Assembly: GCA_902774815.1 (NCBI GenBank)
Contig: CACYJV010000018.1
Location: 1 to 64,000, forward strand
DNA from: an uncultured Prevotellaceae bacterium
GTDB lineage: Bacteria > Bacteroidota > Bacteroidia > Bacteroidales > Bacteroidaceae
Length of the DNA stretch: 64,000 nt
Reading direction: 5' to 3'
Shown here: in pieces, positions 8,252 through 17,238 of the stretch
Position numbering within the stretch: the stretch's first letter is position 1
Layout of the letters: each line of letters begins with the position of its first letter
Made by a program: the position numbers and the translations under genes
The notes under the pieces: model-generated
Told to the model about the DNA's origin: nothing
Seen by the model: the letters and a program-made list of their open reading frames with translations, nothing else
Databases searched by the model: none

Positions 8252-9231
8252 TTCGACTTGACCGTCACCTCAATATGTAGCCGACCTGTGCCATCAGTCT
8301 GCTCGTCGACTTTCTTCGATACGATGCGGGGAATAGGAGCCAAGGCCTTCGGATCGAAGCCAGAGCCTCCGAAGATACCGATGTCAGTACCGTCAGATGC
8401 TTCGCCCTTGCCCCATGTACCCTTCAGGTCGTAGTCAGAACTCGTTGTGCAACCCTTGTGCTTCTTGAAAACATCATTCCATGATACTCCCTCGCCAAGC
8501 ACATATGGGTCTGTATCACTTCCCCACGATCCCGTACCGATGCAGTTGCGGGAGATGACGCAGTTGCTAATATTCCGTGCGCCATTTTGCCAATTAACAA
8601 AGAAGTTATCTTCAATAATGGAACTGTTTATGTTTTCTAATTGACCACTAGTACTACTATAACCATCCCATACTTTGTATCCTGTAAAAACATTATGCCT
8701 GATGACACCTCCAGTTACGCCATATACCATATCGATGATATTGTTTTCTATCTTAGCATTGCAACCGCCGAATCGGCAGTCTTCACGCAGATAGCACTGG
8801 TTGACCACAAGACCGGTGGCACCGCTATTCTTCACTTGGATGGAATAGGCGTTACACTTTCTTATAGTAATGTTCTGCACGGAGTCAATTTCGACGTTGC
8901 CCGAGATGTAGGCACCTATCACTGCGCTGCCCGACGAACCGCGGTCGAACTGCAGCTTGCCGTTAATGATGGTAGCACCGTCGGCATTGTCGGTGTCGCC
9001 GCGATGGCTCACACCCATGATGGTAAGGCGTTTGTTGATTTTCGTGTTGTTTGAAATCGTAAAGCCTCCACCTGGCAGGTAGATGACGCTGCCTTTGGAA
9101 GCATTGTCAATGGCTTCGTCGAGCGTTTGGTAAATGTCGGTTTCGTTTCCAGGGCTAACCACGGCAATGTTCTGCGCTTTTGCAGCGACGGTGGCAAGGA
9201 GAGCTGCCACAAAAAGAAGTTTCGCTTTCAT
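8248..9231 (-). CDS. Exported right-handed beta-helix protein
   Basis: This is a 327-residue protein with a signal peptide (residues 1-19). It is built of short Asn- and Ile-rich coils such as NITIRKCNAYSI, KIENNIIDMVYG, GVIRHNVF and SIIEDNFF, the pattern of parallel beta-helix proteins of the pectate-lyase/NosD fold. The IYQTLDEAIDNASKGSVIYLPGG start is typical of that fold. No catalytic residues can be assigned. It lacks the tail seen in its downstream neighbour, with which it overlaps by 4 bp, and lies 42 bp after the 1098-residue gene. The family suggests carbohydrate binding or cleavage, but this is not shown. Confidence 0.8.
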   Translation of the reverse strand: MKAKLLFVAALLATVAAKAQNIAVVSPGNETDIYQTLDEAIDNASKGSVIYLPGGGFTISNNTKINKRLTIMGVSHRGDTDNADGATIINGKLQFDRGSSGSAVIGAYISGNVEIDSVQNITIRKCNAYSIQVKNSGATGLVVNQCYLREDCRFGGCNAKIENNIIDMVYGVTGGVIRHNVFTGYKVWDGYSSTSGQLENINSSIIEDNFFVNWQNGARNISNCVISRNCIGTGSWGSDTDPYVLGEGVSWNDVFKKHKGCTTSSDYDLKGTWGKGEASDGTDIGIFGGSGFDPKALAPIPRIVSKKVDEQTDGTGRLHIEVTVKSN

Positions 9232-9273
9232 ATTCTTACGTTATTTTTGTTATTGTTCTTGTTCTTTTGTTTC

Positions 9274-12200
9274 TTATTGTGCGGGTGGTGCTATGCTGAT
9301 TTTGTGCATCACAGGGCGTATGGAGCGCCCCTGACAACGATAGTAGCTATAGATGTCGCGAGGCACACCCTTCGAGTTCTTCACGTGCATGAACCATGCG
9401 TCGTCAGGACTTTCCATGTCAAGTGTTGACGACCAGTAGTAGCCATCCGTTCCATTGTCGTAGAGATCCTGTCCGCTGCGATAGCCCGCCATGGGCAGCA
9501 CTATGATGTTGCCATTAGGTCCTCTCACTACCACAAACTTTCCATCAGACCTCCACGACCAAGTGCATTGCGTCATGAGTTCCTGCCAGTCTTCCTTGGT
9601 GGGTATGCTGTATTGATAGCCACAACCTTTCTTGAGCATGTCGTCAGTACCATCCAACTGGGTGATGTTGTCAACACGGCCATAGCTGCTCTTGGTGCAG
9701 TATTTGGTCAGGGTATTGTTGGTTCCGCTGCAATAGCGGTATTTTTTCCATGAGAAACTCGTTTTGCCTTCATCATAGCCACTGGTCTCGGCCCATGCGT
9801 AGTAGTTGCCTGGTTCAGTATTGACACTTGCGCCCAGATTGGTGGCAGCCCACTGAGTGCCCGAAGGCAGGCCGAGGTCGATCATCTCCGGTGGTGCCAT
9901 GGTAGCCCGATGAACGAGAGGGATGAATTCGGTAAAGGCGAGGATGGACGATGCATTATTACTCCTGCGGGCCACAATGCGGAAGTAGACCTTCATGGCA
10001 TCGCGCGCACTTGGCAAATCGCTGATATGGTAGTCGCAACTGGTCGTTGTGATGTTGCTCAATACCGTGGTTTGGCTTGTGCCATTGGCACTTTCCGTCA
10101 TCAACTCCAAATCGTAGACATATTCTCCGTAAGCTTTCCCTTGGTATGTATCCCATTCGAAGTGGACAGTCACATCCGGGGTAAGATAGGTAGTGGTTGG
10201 TTCCTTGATGAAGATGAAAGATTCGTTGCTTTTGTCAAGGACGAAAGTCTCTTTTAGTTTAGAGTCCTTAAATCCTTGCAAAGCTCCGACCAAGTCAACA
10301 GTGCTCTCTGCAACATCCATAGTCTTGAAAATGAAGTTGACAGTTCCGAACCATTTGTTGGCTTCTTTCTTGAATTTATTTCTGAATTCCTCGGAGGTAG
10401 AGCTATTGCCGGAATACTTCTTATAGATGTTGTAAATCAGGTTGACGTAGGTACGCTTCGATTCGCGGTATTTCTCTTTGTCTTTTTCTTTAGCATCCTT
10501 TTCGAGTACTATCTCTTCTGGTATCTTCTTCATCTCGCCCCAGATGAATTTGGCCAGCTGCTTAAGAATGGCTTTGAAGTCTCTCTTGTCGATGTTCTCT
10601 CCAAGCTCAATGATATTCTTGTAGTCAGAATTAAAGGCTTTGAACAATTTCATGATCAGCGCCCATTCGGGATATTTGCGCTTGCCATAGCGAAAGTCAA
10701 ACTTATAGTTGGTTTTCGTAAGATCGTAAGCCTTCTTGATGCCTGTTATTGTGTTGCAGAAGGGCTCAATGTAGTCGTGATAGCCACTGGTCAGAAGCAC
10801 GAGTATGATTCTGGCCTGTTCCTCTTGCGGCAGGGTGGTGAACGAAGCGACGTCCGTGCCCATGCCATAGACATTGACGAATATCTTGTCGTAGTCGTTG
10901 AAAGGAACTTCTATCTTGCCGCTTTCAGTTTCAAAGACCGACGATTCCTTTCCTATGCCATAGACCCATGCGTCCCATCCGTCACCCACCATGTCGATAT
11001 AGTCGCTGTTGACAGATTCAAGGGTGTAAGGCAGGTGGAAACGTGCCAGTTGTCCAAGGGCAGGGTATTGTTTGATGTATTGCTCTTCAAAATTGATAAG
11101 CTCTTCTCTCAGAATATCGAGAAATTCCAAGTCTTCAAGATTCAGGCCTATTTGCAAGATCAACTCGTCATTACTGAGTCCAAGACTTTCTATTTTTTCT
11201 ACCATCTCCTCATAGGTGGGGGCCAAGATGTCTGCATCGCCATAGAGTTTCTTAACCTTCTCAATGCTTTCGTCAAGAAGTGCCTCAAGCATTTCCCTGA
11301 CGGTTGGCGAAGCCTCTTCCTTACCAACGACAACGAGGTTGGCATCGTTCATCTTCACTCGCTGAGGATAGGCATGGATGGTCCTGCGGAAATCGTTGTG
11401 CAGGCGGAAAGAGGCCGACTGTGGTGTGGTGTTGACTTGGGTAAGGGTAACACCGCTGAAGGTCAGGTCTCGTGTGTCGCTACTGATGGAGAGCAGTTCG
11501 TTGTAGACAGGTAAAGGGTCTAGGTTGTTGTAGTCAGGTGGCAGGCCTCTTGTCTTTCCTTCATAAAAGGCTTTTCTGACCTGAGCCACAAAACCAGGGA
11601 AAGACTTCAGTCCCTTGACAATCTTGACAGCGTTATTGTATTCTGTCAGATTGCTTGTCTGCAGATAAGGCAGACGCATCAATAAGGCAAGAGCCTGCTG
11701 CTCAAAAGAGAACTCTGACTTTAGACCTGGCTGCGATACGGTTTCTAGATATGGATTGTCGTTTTTATCGGTCAAGAAATGGGACTGTAACCCGACAGGC
11801 GATACAAATGCCGTGGCAGGGAAGTTGTTGTTGGGCACATTGTCACGCATCACCTTTCTGGGTTGTCGTGCCGCATATTGCACATCAACAGGATAGTCGC
11901 CATAGAAATTGGCTATTTTGAAACCATCCAGGAAATTGTCGGCAGCAACATCCTCAGGCAGCAAGATGTCAAATTCTTCTTCCACAGGTGTTTGAGTGGT
12001 TTCTTGTTCTTGCAAATCGCTTTCTACACCTTCACCAGTGACAAAGAGTTGCATCATGCCCTTGTCAGCGGCACTTGACAGCACAGACAGACTACAGGCA
12101 TATTTCATAGCCTGAGTAGGGGAAAACGTAATATCCAAGTCGAGTGACTGTCCGGCACCGATGGTAAACTCCTGACCTGACCATTTGGCACTGAATATGC

Positions 12201-12570
12201 CGTCGGCGAAAAAGCGATATGTTTCAGGATAAAGGCTGGTGTTGGTAATGGTAACGTTTGAACGCTTGTTGCTACCTATGGACACGCGGCCAAAATCGAT
12301 GGAAGGCAGCGAAAGGCGCAAAGCCGACGACATGTACCATACACTATCAATGTCCTCAACAGCGAATGTCTGGCAGACGTCACCAATCCACAACTGTTGC
12401 TGATTGTCGGTAGTGGAGATGCTGTCGATAAGTTCCGCATTGAAGTCGAGCACTTCGCCTGTTGACATGAAGAATCGTAACGTATTCTTGTTGACATCAT
12501 CGGCAAGTGTATTCCCGCAAACGAAAAGGAGCGTTGCCGTCAATGATAAGGCATAGAATAATTTTCTCAT
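9274..12570 (-). CDS. Large exported protein with Ig-like and FISUMP-type domains
   Basis: This 1098-residue protein carries a signal peptide (residues 1-23). An N-terminal segment (STGEVLDFNAELIDSIS) is of the type that opens many Bacteroidales exported proteins. An ASH/HYDIN-like immunoglobulin domain follows at about 85-180 (SIDFGRVSIGSNKRSNVTITN), then about 650 unassigned residues. The C-terminal domain at about 905-1090 starts MIDLGLPSGTQWAATN and resembles the Fibrobacter major paralogous (FISUMP) domain. Its ATG overlaps the stop of the upstream 173-residue gene by 4 bp (ATGA). It has no sorting-type tail. The function is unknown. Confidence 0.8.
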   Translation of the reverse strand: MRKLFYALSLTATLLFVCGNTLADDVNKNTLRFFMSTGEVLDFNAELIDSISTTDNQQQLWIGDVCQTFAVEDIDSVWYMSSALRLSLPSIDFGRVSIGSNKRSNVTITNTSLYPETYRFFADGIFSAKWSGQEFTIGAGQSLDLDITFSPTQAMKYACSLSVLSSAADKGMMQLFVTGEGVESDLQEQETTQTPVEEEFDILLPEDVAADNFLDGFKIANFYGDYPVDVQYAARQPRKVMRDNVPNNNFPATAFVSPVGLQSHFLTDKNDNPYLETVSQPGLKSEFSFEQQALALLMRLPYLQTSNLTEYNNAVKIVKGLKSFPGFVAQVRKAFYEGKTRGLPPDYNNLDPLPVYNELLSISSDTRDLTFSGVTLTQVNTTPQSASFRLHNDFRRTIHAYPQRVKMNDANLVVVGKEEASPTVREMLEALLDESIEKVKKLYGDADILAPTYEEMVEKIESLGLSNDELILQIGLNLEDLEFLDILREELINFEEQYIKQYPALGQLARFHLPYTLESVNSDYIDMVGDGWDAWVYGIGKESSVFETESGKIEVPFNDYDKIFVNVYGMGTDVASFTTLPQEEQARIILVLLTSGYHDYIEPFCNTITGIKKAYDLTKTNYKFDFRYGKRKYPEWALIMKLFKAFNSDYKNIIELGENIDKRDFKAILKQLAKFIWGEMKKIPEEIVLEKDAKEKDKEKYRESKRTYVNLIYNIYKKYSGNSSTSEEFRNKFKKEANKWFGTVNFIFKTMDVAESTVDLVGALQGFKDSKLKETFVLDKSNESFIFIKEPTTTYLTPDVTVHFEWDTYQGKAYGEYVYDLELMTESANGTSQTTVLSNITTTSCDYHISDLPSARDAMKVYFRIVARRSNNASSILAFTEFIPLVHRATMAPPEMIDLGLPSGTQWAATNLGASVNTEPGNYYAWAETSGYDEGKTSFSWKKYRYCSGTNNTLTKYCTKSSYGRVDNITQLDGTDDMLKKGCGYQYSIPTKEDWQELMTQCTWSWRSDGKFVVVRGPNGNIIVLPMAGYRSGQDLYDNGTDGYYWSSTLDMESPDDAWFMHVKNSKGVPRDIYSYYRCQGRSIRPVMHKISIAPPAQ

Positions 12571-13088
12571 GGCACAATGATTTTATAGGTTACACCGTTG
12601 ACAACTATCAGCAAGACATTTGAGCGATACTCGCGTAGGGTGATAGACGCGGAGTCGCCTTTCTTAACCATGAAGTTGCTGATCTGCATGCCACTAATAG
12701 TCACAATTCTGACGTGCATGTCGCGGTCGGCAGCCATGAAAGTGACGCCATCGCTGGCCAGGGTGAAGGGTTGTCCTTGGGGCGAGGTGATGCCTCTCAC
12801 TGAAACATCATCAGGTAGCCCTTCGAAAGTCATCTTTTGGATGGCTTGAAATGGGTAGCTGATTTCTACCGACGATTTGATCACTACTGAGTCGCCTATG
12901 TATTGTATCTGAGGTTTCTCAGCAAGCGAAAATAGTACCTTGGACCCGTCTTTGTGCCATACGACCATCTGCCCGCTGTTGGTGTCGGCAACCGACTGTG
13001 CCATGAGGGGGAGGTTCGAAAAGAAGCACAAAAAGAAAAGGACGATGAACGCCACCAAAGGAGGCCGACGATTGATATTTTTATCCAT
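12567..13088 (-). CDS. Small exported protein, first gene of the operon
   Basis: This 173-residue protein has a signal peptide (to about residue 30). Its body (VVWHKDGSKVLFSLAEKPQI...FQAIQKMTFE) matches the widespread Bacteroidales pattern in which a DG..V.F.L segment leads to a (K)MTF strand. The same pattern is seen in the next gene's N-terminus and in the gene at 35217. The C-terminus (LREYRSNVLLIVVNGVTYKI) is a shortened form of the sorting-type tail. It leads the operon 12567-6776. The function is unknown. Confidence 0.8.
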   Translation of the reverse strand: MDKNINRRPPLVAFIVLFFLCFFSNLPLMAQSVADTNSGQMVVWHKDGSKVLFSLAEKPQIQYIGDSVVIKSSVEISYPFQAIQKMTFEGLPDDVSVRGITSPQGQPFTLASDGVTFMAADRDMHVRIVTISGMQISNFMVKKGDSASITLREYRSNVLLIVVNGVTYKIIVP

Positions 13089-13117
13089 ATAAGTAGTAGT
13101 TGATGGAACTTTGCTGG

Positions 13118-13125
13118 CAAATTTA
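13118..13125 (-). promoter_or_regulatory. Candidate -7 box of the four-gene operon
   Basis: TAAATTTG fits TAnnTTTG and lies 30 bp before the ATG at 13088. No clear -33 TTTG was found. Confidence 0.4.
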
Positions 13126-13214
13126 ATGATTTTTCTTGGGTAAACGAAATATATTCCGGTTTTTCTTTTAAGAAAGTCATTTTATTTCAATATTTCTCAC
13201 TTATCTCAAGAAAT

Positions 13215-13298
13215 GTGGCAAAGGCTACGGATAGGCGAACGAAGCGAGGGTGATCGGTGACTAAGGAGACGCTTTCGTAGTAAAACGGAGAAAGAATC
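13215..13298. repeat. 84-bp dispersed repeat, right inverted copy
   Basis: It is the inverted partner of 6640-6724; the two together bracket the exported-protein operon. It lies in the 13089-13441 intergenic stretch, which otherwise holds only a promoter and a terminator. Confidence 0.75.
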
Positions 13299-13348
13299 TC
13301 TGCATCCCTACATTATTCGCTTAATGTTTGATTTGGGATAAAAAACAA

Positions 13349-13388
13349 TTGCACCGGAAAGTGACGTTAGGGTCATTATCCGGTGCAA
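13349..13388 (-). terminator. Terminator of the GH92 gene
   Basis: On the minus strand TTGCACCGGA...TCCGGTGCAA forms the outer stem, a second partial stem lies inside, and TTGTTTTTT follows. It lies 54 bp past the GH92 stop. Confidence 0.75.
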
Positions 13389-13441
13389 ATAATCTTTGTG
13401 CTACACTAAGCAGGTCTCAGCAACTCTGCGTTTCTGAGCAA

Positions 13442-15763
13442 TCAATTGTCGTTGCTGAACGAATAGGGGACTGCATCGGGGGCAGTTCCTCGCTGCTTAT
13501 TGGGCTCGGACTGCATGTTGAAACTAATGCGACCACCGTTCAAGAGCGTTTGGTGCTCAACGTAGTTGCGATCGTAGGGCTGTCCGTTAAAGGTCATGTG
13601 GCCGATGTAGCAGTTGCTGGCGGAGTTCTCGGGAGCATCGATGGTCAGCGTATTGCCATTAGGGAAGTGCAGGCTTACCTCACGGAAGTAGGGCGTTCCG
13701 AGTGCATATTGGCCGCTACCCGGGCATACGGGGTAGAAGCCCATGGCCGAGAACACATACCAAGCGGAGGTTTGTCCGTTGTCTTCGTCGCCGCAGTAGC
13801 CATCGGGCTGTGCGCTGTAGAGACGGTCCATGACCTGACGAATCCAGTACTGGGCCTTCCAAGGCTGAGCAGCCCAGTCGTAAAGGTAGATCATGTGCTG
13901 AATGGGCTGGTTGCCATGGGCATAGTTACCCATGTTCATGATTTGCATCTCGCGTATCTCGTGGATGACGCCACCATAGTAGCTGTCGTCGAAGAGTGGC
14001 GGCACGCTGAACACGGAGTCGAGCATATGGGCGAACACGTCGCGGCCACCCATCAGTCGGATGAGTCCTTCCGGATCGTGGAACACCGACCATGTGTAGT
14101 GCCAGGCATTACCTTCAGTGAAGGCATCGCCCCACTTCAGCGGGTTGAAAGGCGACTGGAACGTGCCGTCTTCGTTGCGTCCACGCATGAGCAACGTCTC
14201 CTGATCGAACACCTTCTGATAGTTCATGGCATGCTCACGGAATGGCTTCAGTTCCTTCTTCGACTTGCCCAAGGCACGGCCGAGCTGATAGATGCACCAG
14301 TCGTCGTAGGCATATTCCAGTGTGCGGGCCACGCTTTCGTTGATGCCCACGTTGTAAGGCACATAGCCAAGGCGGTTATAGTAGTCAAAACCCAGTCGGC
14401 CTGTCGACGAAATGTCGGGGTGAACGGCATTGGCACCGTGAACGACAGCCTTCCAGAGCGTCTCCACGTCGTAGCCGCGCAGTCCCTTCAGCCAGGCATC
14501 TGCCACGATGCTGGCCGAGTTGTTGCCCACCATGCAGCCACGATGACCAGGACTTGCCCACTCAGGCAGGAAGCCGCTTTCGAGATAGGTGTTGACAAGT
14601 CCCTCCTGCATCTGTGCGTTCATGTCAGGATAGAGTAGGTTGAGCAGCGGGAAGAGCGAGCGGAACGTGTCCCAGAAGCCTGTGTCGGTGAACATATATC
14701 CCTTGCAGACCTCGCCGTTATAGGGGCTGTAGTGCACGATTTCGCCTGCAGCATTACGCTCGTGGAGCATGCGGGGGAAGAGCACCGAACGATAGAGACA
14801 TGAGTAGAACGTGCGCAAGTGGTCGATGTCGTCGTCTTTCACCTCAATACGGCCCAGAATGTCGTTCCAACGCTGGCGTCCCTCGCGGCACACCTCGTCG
14901 AACGACTTCGTACCCACTTCTTGCTGCAGGTTCAACATTGCTTGTTCGGGCGAGATGAACGACGATGCCACACGTACCGTGACCTGTTCGCCGCGCTTCG
15001 TGTTGAAACCTACCATTGCCATGACGTGGTTGCCCTCGGCCTCGTTGCCTACAAAAGCATTACCGTCCTTCTGTATGCCATAGAACTCAAACGGTTTGTC
15101 GAACTGCAGGACGAAATAGTTGCGGAAGTTCTCCGGTACGCCGCCGCTGTTGCGTGTCGTGTAGCCAGTGATGGTACGCTTATTCACGTCGTATTTGATG
15201 GCCGAACCCTTGTCGAAGGCATCGACCACGATGCGTGAAATACGCTTTTCGGCCATGCTTGTCTCGGGGAAGGTGAACCGCATGACGGCAGCACGCTCCG
15301 TAGGCGTAACCTCAGCCGTCACATCGTAGTCGGCCAGATACACCTTATAATAATATGGGCGTGCATCCTCGGCCTTGTGCGAGAACCAAGAGGCGCGTTT
15401 CTCCTCGTCGAAGATCAGGTCGGCCGAGGGTACCGACACGCGGTCGACCTCAGGCATGATGCTGAACTGGCCGTAGTCGTTGATCCACGGCGAGGGCTGG
15501 TGTGTCTGTTTCAGTCCGCGAATCTTGTCGGCGCTGTAGGTGTAGGCCCATCCATCGCCCATCTTGCCTGTCTGCGGTGTCCAGAAGTTCATGCCCCACG
15601 GACGTGCCACGGCGGGATAGGTGTTGCCAGTCGAGAGACTGAATTTCGACTCTGTTCCGACCAGTGTGCTAACGAAATCGACAGGGTCAGAAACAATTTT
15701 CGCACCACTCCACATGGGCAGTAGTGCGATCATCAATAAGCATTTTTTGAAAAATTTAGTCAT
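13442..15763 (-). CDS. Exported GH92 alpha-mannosidase
   Basis: This is a Ca-dependent exo-alpha-mannosidase of glycoside hydrolase family 92, with the signal peptide MTKFFKKCLLMIALLPMWSGA. The start is set at 15763; a start at 15784 would add 7 residues. In numbering from 15784, the probable catalytic acid is E557 (FTEGNAWHYTW) and the base region is D666/D668 (GDEDNGQTSAWYVFSAMGFYPV). The GFLPEW...GCMVGN motif is at 404-421. In most alpha-1,2 enzymes the +1-subsite motif reads GNEP; here it reads GNQP (Q626), which may change linkage preference. The role is trimming mannose from host or yeast glycans. No other glycan genes adjoin; two tRNA genes lie just upstream on the same strand. Confidence 0.94.
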   Translation of the reverse strand: MTKFFKKCLLMIALLPMWSGAKIVSDPVDFVSTLVGTESKFSLSTGNTYPAVARPWGMNFWTPQTGKMGDGWAYTYSADKIRGLKQTHQPSPWINDYGQFSIMPEVDRVSVPSADLIFDEEKRASWFSHKAEDARPYYYKVYLADYDVTAEVTPTERAAVMRFTFPETSMAEKRISRIVVDAFDKGSAIKYDVNKRTITGYTTRNSGGVPENFRNYFVLQFDKPFEFYGIQKDGNAFVGNEAEGNHVMAMVGFNTKRGEQVTVRVASSFISPEQAMLNLQQEVGTKSFDEVCREGRQRWNDILGRIEVKDDDIDHLRTFYSCLYRSVLFPRMLHERNAAGEIVHYSPYNGEVCKGYMFTDTGFWDTFRSLFPLLNLLYPDMNAQMQEGLVNTYLESGFLPEWASPGHRGCMVGNNSASIVADAWLKGLRGYDVETLWKAVVHGANAVHPDISSTGRLGFDYYNRLGYVPYNVGINESVARTLEYAYDDWCIYQLGRALGKSKKELKPFREHAMNYQKVFDQETLLMRGRNEDGTFQSPFNPLKWGDAFTEGNAWHYTWSVFHDPEGLIRLMGGRDVFAHMLDSVFSVPPLFDDSYYGGVIHEIREMQIMNMGNYAHGNQPIQHMIYLYDWAAQPWKAQYWIRQVMDRLYSAQPDGYCGDEDNGQTSAWYVFSAMGFYPVCPGSGQYALGTPYFREVSLHFPNGNTLTIDAPENSASNCYIGHMTFNGQPYDRNYVEHQTLLNGGRISFNMQSEPNKQRGTAPDAVPYSFSNDN

Positions 15764-15811
15764 AGTCCTGAATGTTGGATTCATTAATTATGAAAGTCTG
15801 TTCTCGTTGTG

Positions 15812-15885
15812 TGTCGACACTTGGACTCGAACCAAGGACCCCCACCATGTCAAGGTGATACTCTAACCAGCTGAGCTATGCCGAC
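15812..15885 (-). tRNA. tRNA-Val (GAC)
   Basis: The 74-nt cloverleaf has acceptor arms GTCGGCA and TGTCGAC with one G-T pair. The D-arm is TAGCTCAGCTGGTTAGAG, the anticodon loop TTGACAT gives GAC, and the T-loop is GGTTCGAGTCC. CCA is not encoded. Confidence 0.95.
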
Positions 15886-15940
15886 ATTTTGTGTTGATGA
15901 ACAACAGCCTCTGCTGCTTGTTGACTGCCTGACGCCCCGT

Positions 15941-16022
15941 AGTGCGCCTGACAGGACTCGAACCTGCACGTCGCAAGACACCAGATCCTAAGTCTGACGC
16001 GTCTACCAATTCCGCCACAGGC
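15941..16022 (-). tRNA. tRNA-Leu (TAG)
   Basis: This is an 82-nt class II tRNA with a long variable arm. The acceptor arm is GCGCCTG/CAGGCGC, the anticodon stem CAGA/TCTG encloses CTTAGGA and gives TAG, and the T-loop is GGTTCGAGTCC. It is transcribed ahead of tRNA-Val, 55 nt apart, from the promoter at 16071-16102. CCA is not encoded. Confidence 0.95.
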
Positions 16023-16070
16023 GCATGCGCTGCGTCTCTCTGTTTAGTCGTTGAGAACAGTTTGCGGCTG

Positions 16071-16102
16071 CAAAAGTACAATGTTTTTGTGAATTGTGCA
16101 AA
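16071..16102 (-). promoter_or_regulatory. Promoter of the tRNA pair
   Basis: On the minus strand TTTG, a 20-nt spacer, then TACTTTTG matches the Bacteroidetes consensus. The -7 box lies about 49 bp before the tRNA-Leu 5' end. Confidence 0.75.
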
Positions 16103-16155
16103 TAATTCGGCACTTTTCTTTCACATTACCCTCACTTTTCTACTTTCCAAGGCTT

Positions 16156-17187
16156 TCATTTCTTGGCGAGCAGCTGGCGTGCATACTCGATAAGGGTGTC
16201 GCGGTCGCGTTGCAGATCGTCGTCAAGGAGTGCCACTTGCACGTCGGGATCAATGCCAAACTCCGTCGACTGGCTGTTGCGGTCGTACATAGGGCAGGCC
16301 GAGAAGCGCACACTCCAGCCGCAGGGCAGCTCCGATGAGAAGGGCAGACCTGCACCACCACCCGTATGATCGCCCACGACGGTGACGTTAGGGCAGCACT
16401 TCATGTATTTCACAAACTCGTTAGCGGCCGAGAAAACCTGCCGGTTGGTGAGTACAACGACGGGCTTTTGCCAGCGCATACCTGTGGATGGCTTCAGCCA
16501 TTGCTCCTCCATTTTGGAGAAATCGTTGTGCCCGCGGCCCGTCTTGTGCTGCATATAGCCGACGAGAAGTTTCTCGTTGGTGAACCGAGCTGCCAGCTGT
16601 TCGGCTGACGAGAGCATGCCTCCGCCGTTGCCACGGATGTCGATGATGAGTCCCCTACATGGCGCCAGATAGTAAAGAATCTCGTCCAGATTGCCCTCAC
16701 CCAGTTCGTAGCCGAACGAAGAACACCGCACAAAGCCCATCTGATCGTCGAGAATACGGTACTGCATGCCTGCCGCGATGCGGTAGTCGGTGCCCATATA
16801 GCTCCGGATGAGCGTGTCGCTCAGGTTCGAAGGGTAGTCTTCCTGCCACGACCAGTTGCGAGCCACGTCGAAGGGAGCATAGATATTGACGTGCCCGTCG
16901 CGCAGTTCGCCAACCATGTTGGCCAGCACTTCGAATTTCTGTTCGGTGTTCATGCTGGCGTCGAACTGCGGGCGGTAGCGACGATAGACCTCGTTCCAGT
17001 CCAGTCCATACTGTTTCTGCTTATAGTCGAAGAAGCAGTAGTGCTCGTCGATGATATGCCAAAGGGCCTCGAAGTTGCCCTCTGGGGTATTGGGATAGTC
17101 GTCTTCGTCGACACAAGCGGTGAGCGATGTCGTGGCGATAGCTATGACAGCGATGGCGGCGAAGAGTCTGATAACGTTTCTATACAT
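16156..17187 (-). CDS. S41-family peptidase lipoprotein
   Basis: This is a 343-residue predicted lipoprotein with the lipobox TSLTAC (C25). A short N-terminal helical region with the DGHV motif (residues 97-100) is followed by a tail-specific-protease (S41) core. That core contains GLIIDIRGNGGG (179-190) and the probable nucleophile S253 in TNRQVFSAANEF. The expected lysine of the CtpA Ser-Lys dyad is not visible: the region reads GDHTGGGAG, as in tricorn/IRBP-like S41 members, so a different triad or reduced activity is possible. It is the last gene of a run that starts with parC, 51 bp after the preceding gene. It probably acts in the periplasm. Confidence 0.9.
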   Translation of the reverse strand: MYRNVIRLFAAIAVIAIATTSLTACVDEDDYPNTPEGNFEALWHIIDEHYCFFDYKQKQYGLDWNEVYRRYRPQFDASMNTEQKFEVLANMVGELRDGHVNIYAPFDVARNWSWQEDYPSNLSDTLIRSYMGTDYRIAAGMQYRILDDQMGFVRCSSFGYELGEGNLDEILYYLAPCRGLIIDIRGNGGGMLSSAEQLAARFTNEKLLVGYMQHKTGRGHNDFSKMEEQWLKPSTGMRWQKPVVVLTNRQVFSAANEFVKYMKCCPNVTVVGDHTGGGAGLPFSSELPCGWSVRFSACPMYDRNSQSTEFGIDPDVQVALLDDDLQRDRDTLIEYARQLLAKK

Positions 17188-17238
17188 GGTTTCCGGTGTT
17201 TGTAAAGCGGTCGTTGGCGCGTTCTGTCATGGGTGTCG

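Noticed and set aside
13328..14638. A 436-codon plus-strand frame opposite the GH92 gene
   Set aside because: It is antisense to conserved catalytic regions of GH92 and gives no recognisable protein.
15886..15940. A further tRNA between tRNA-Leu and tRNA-Val
   Set aside because: The 55-bp spacer is too short and forms no cloverleaf.
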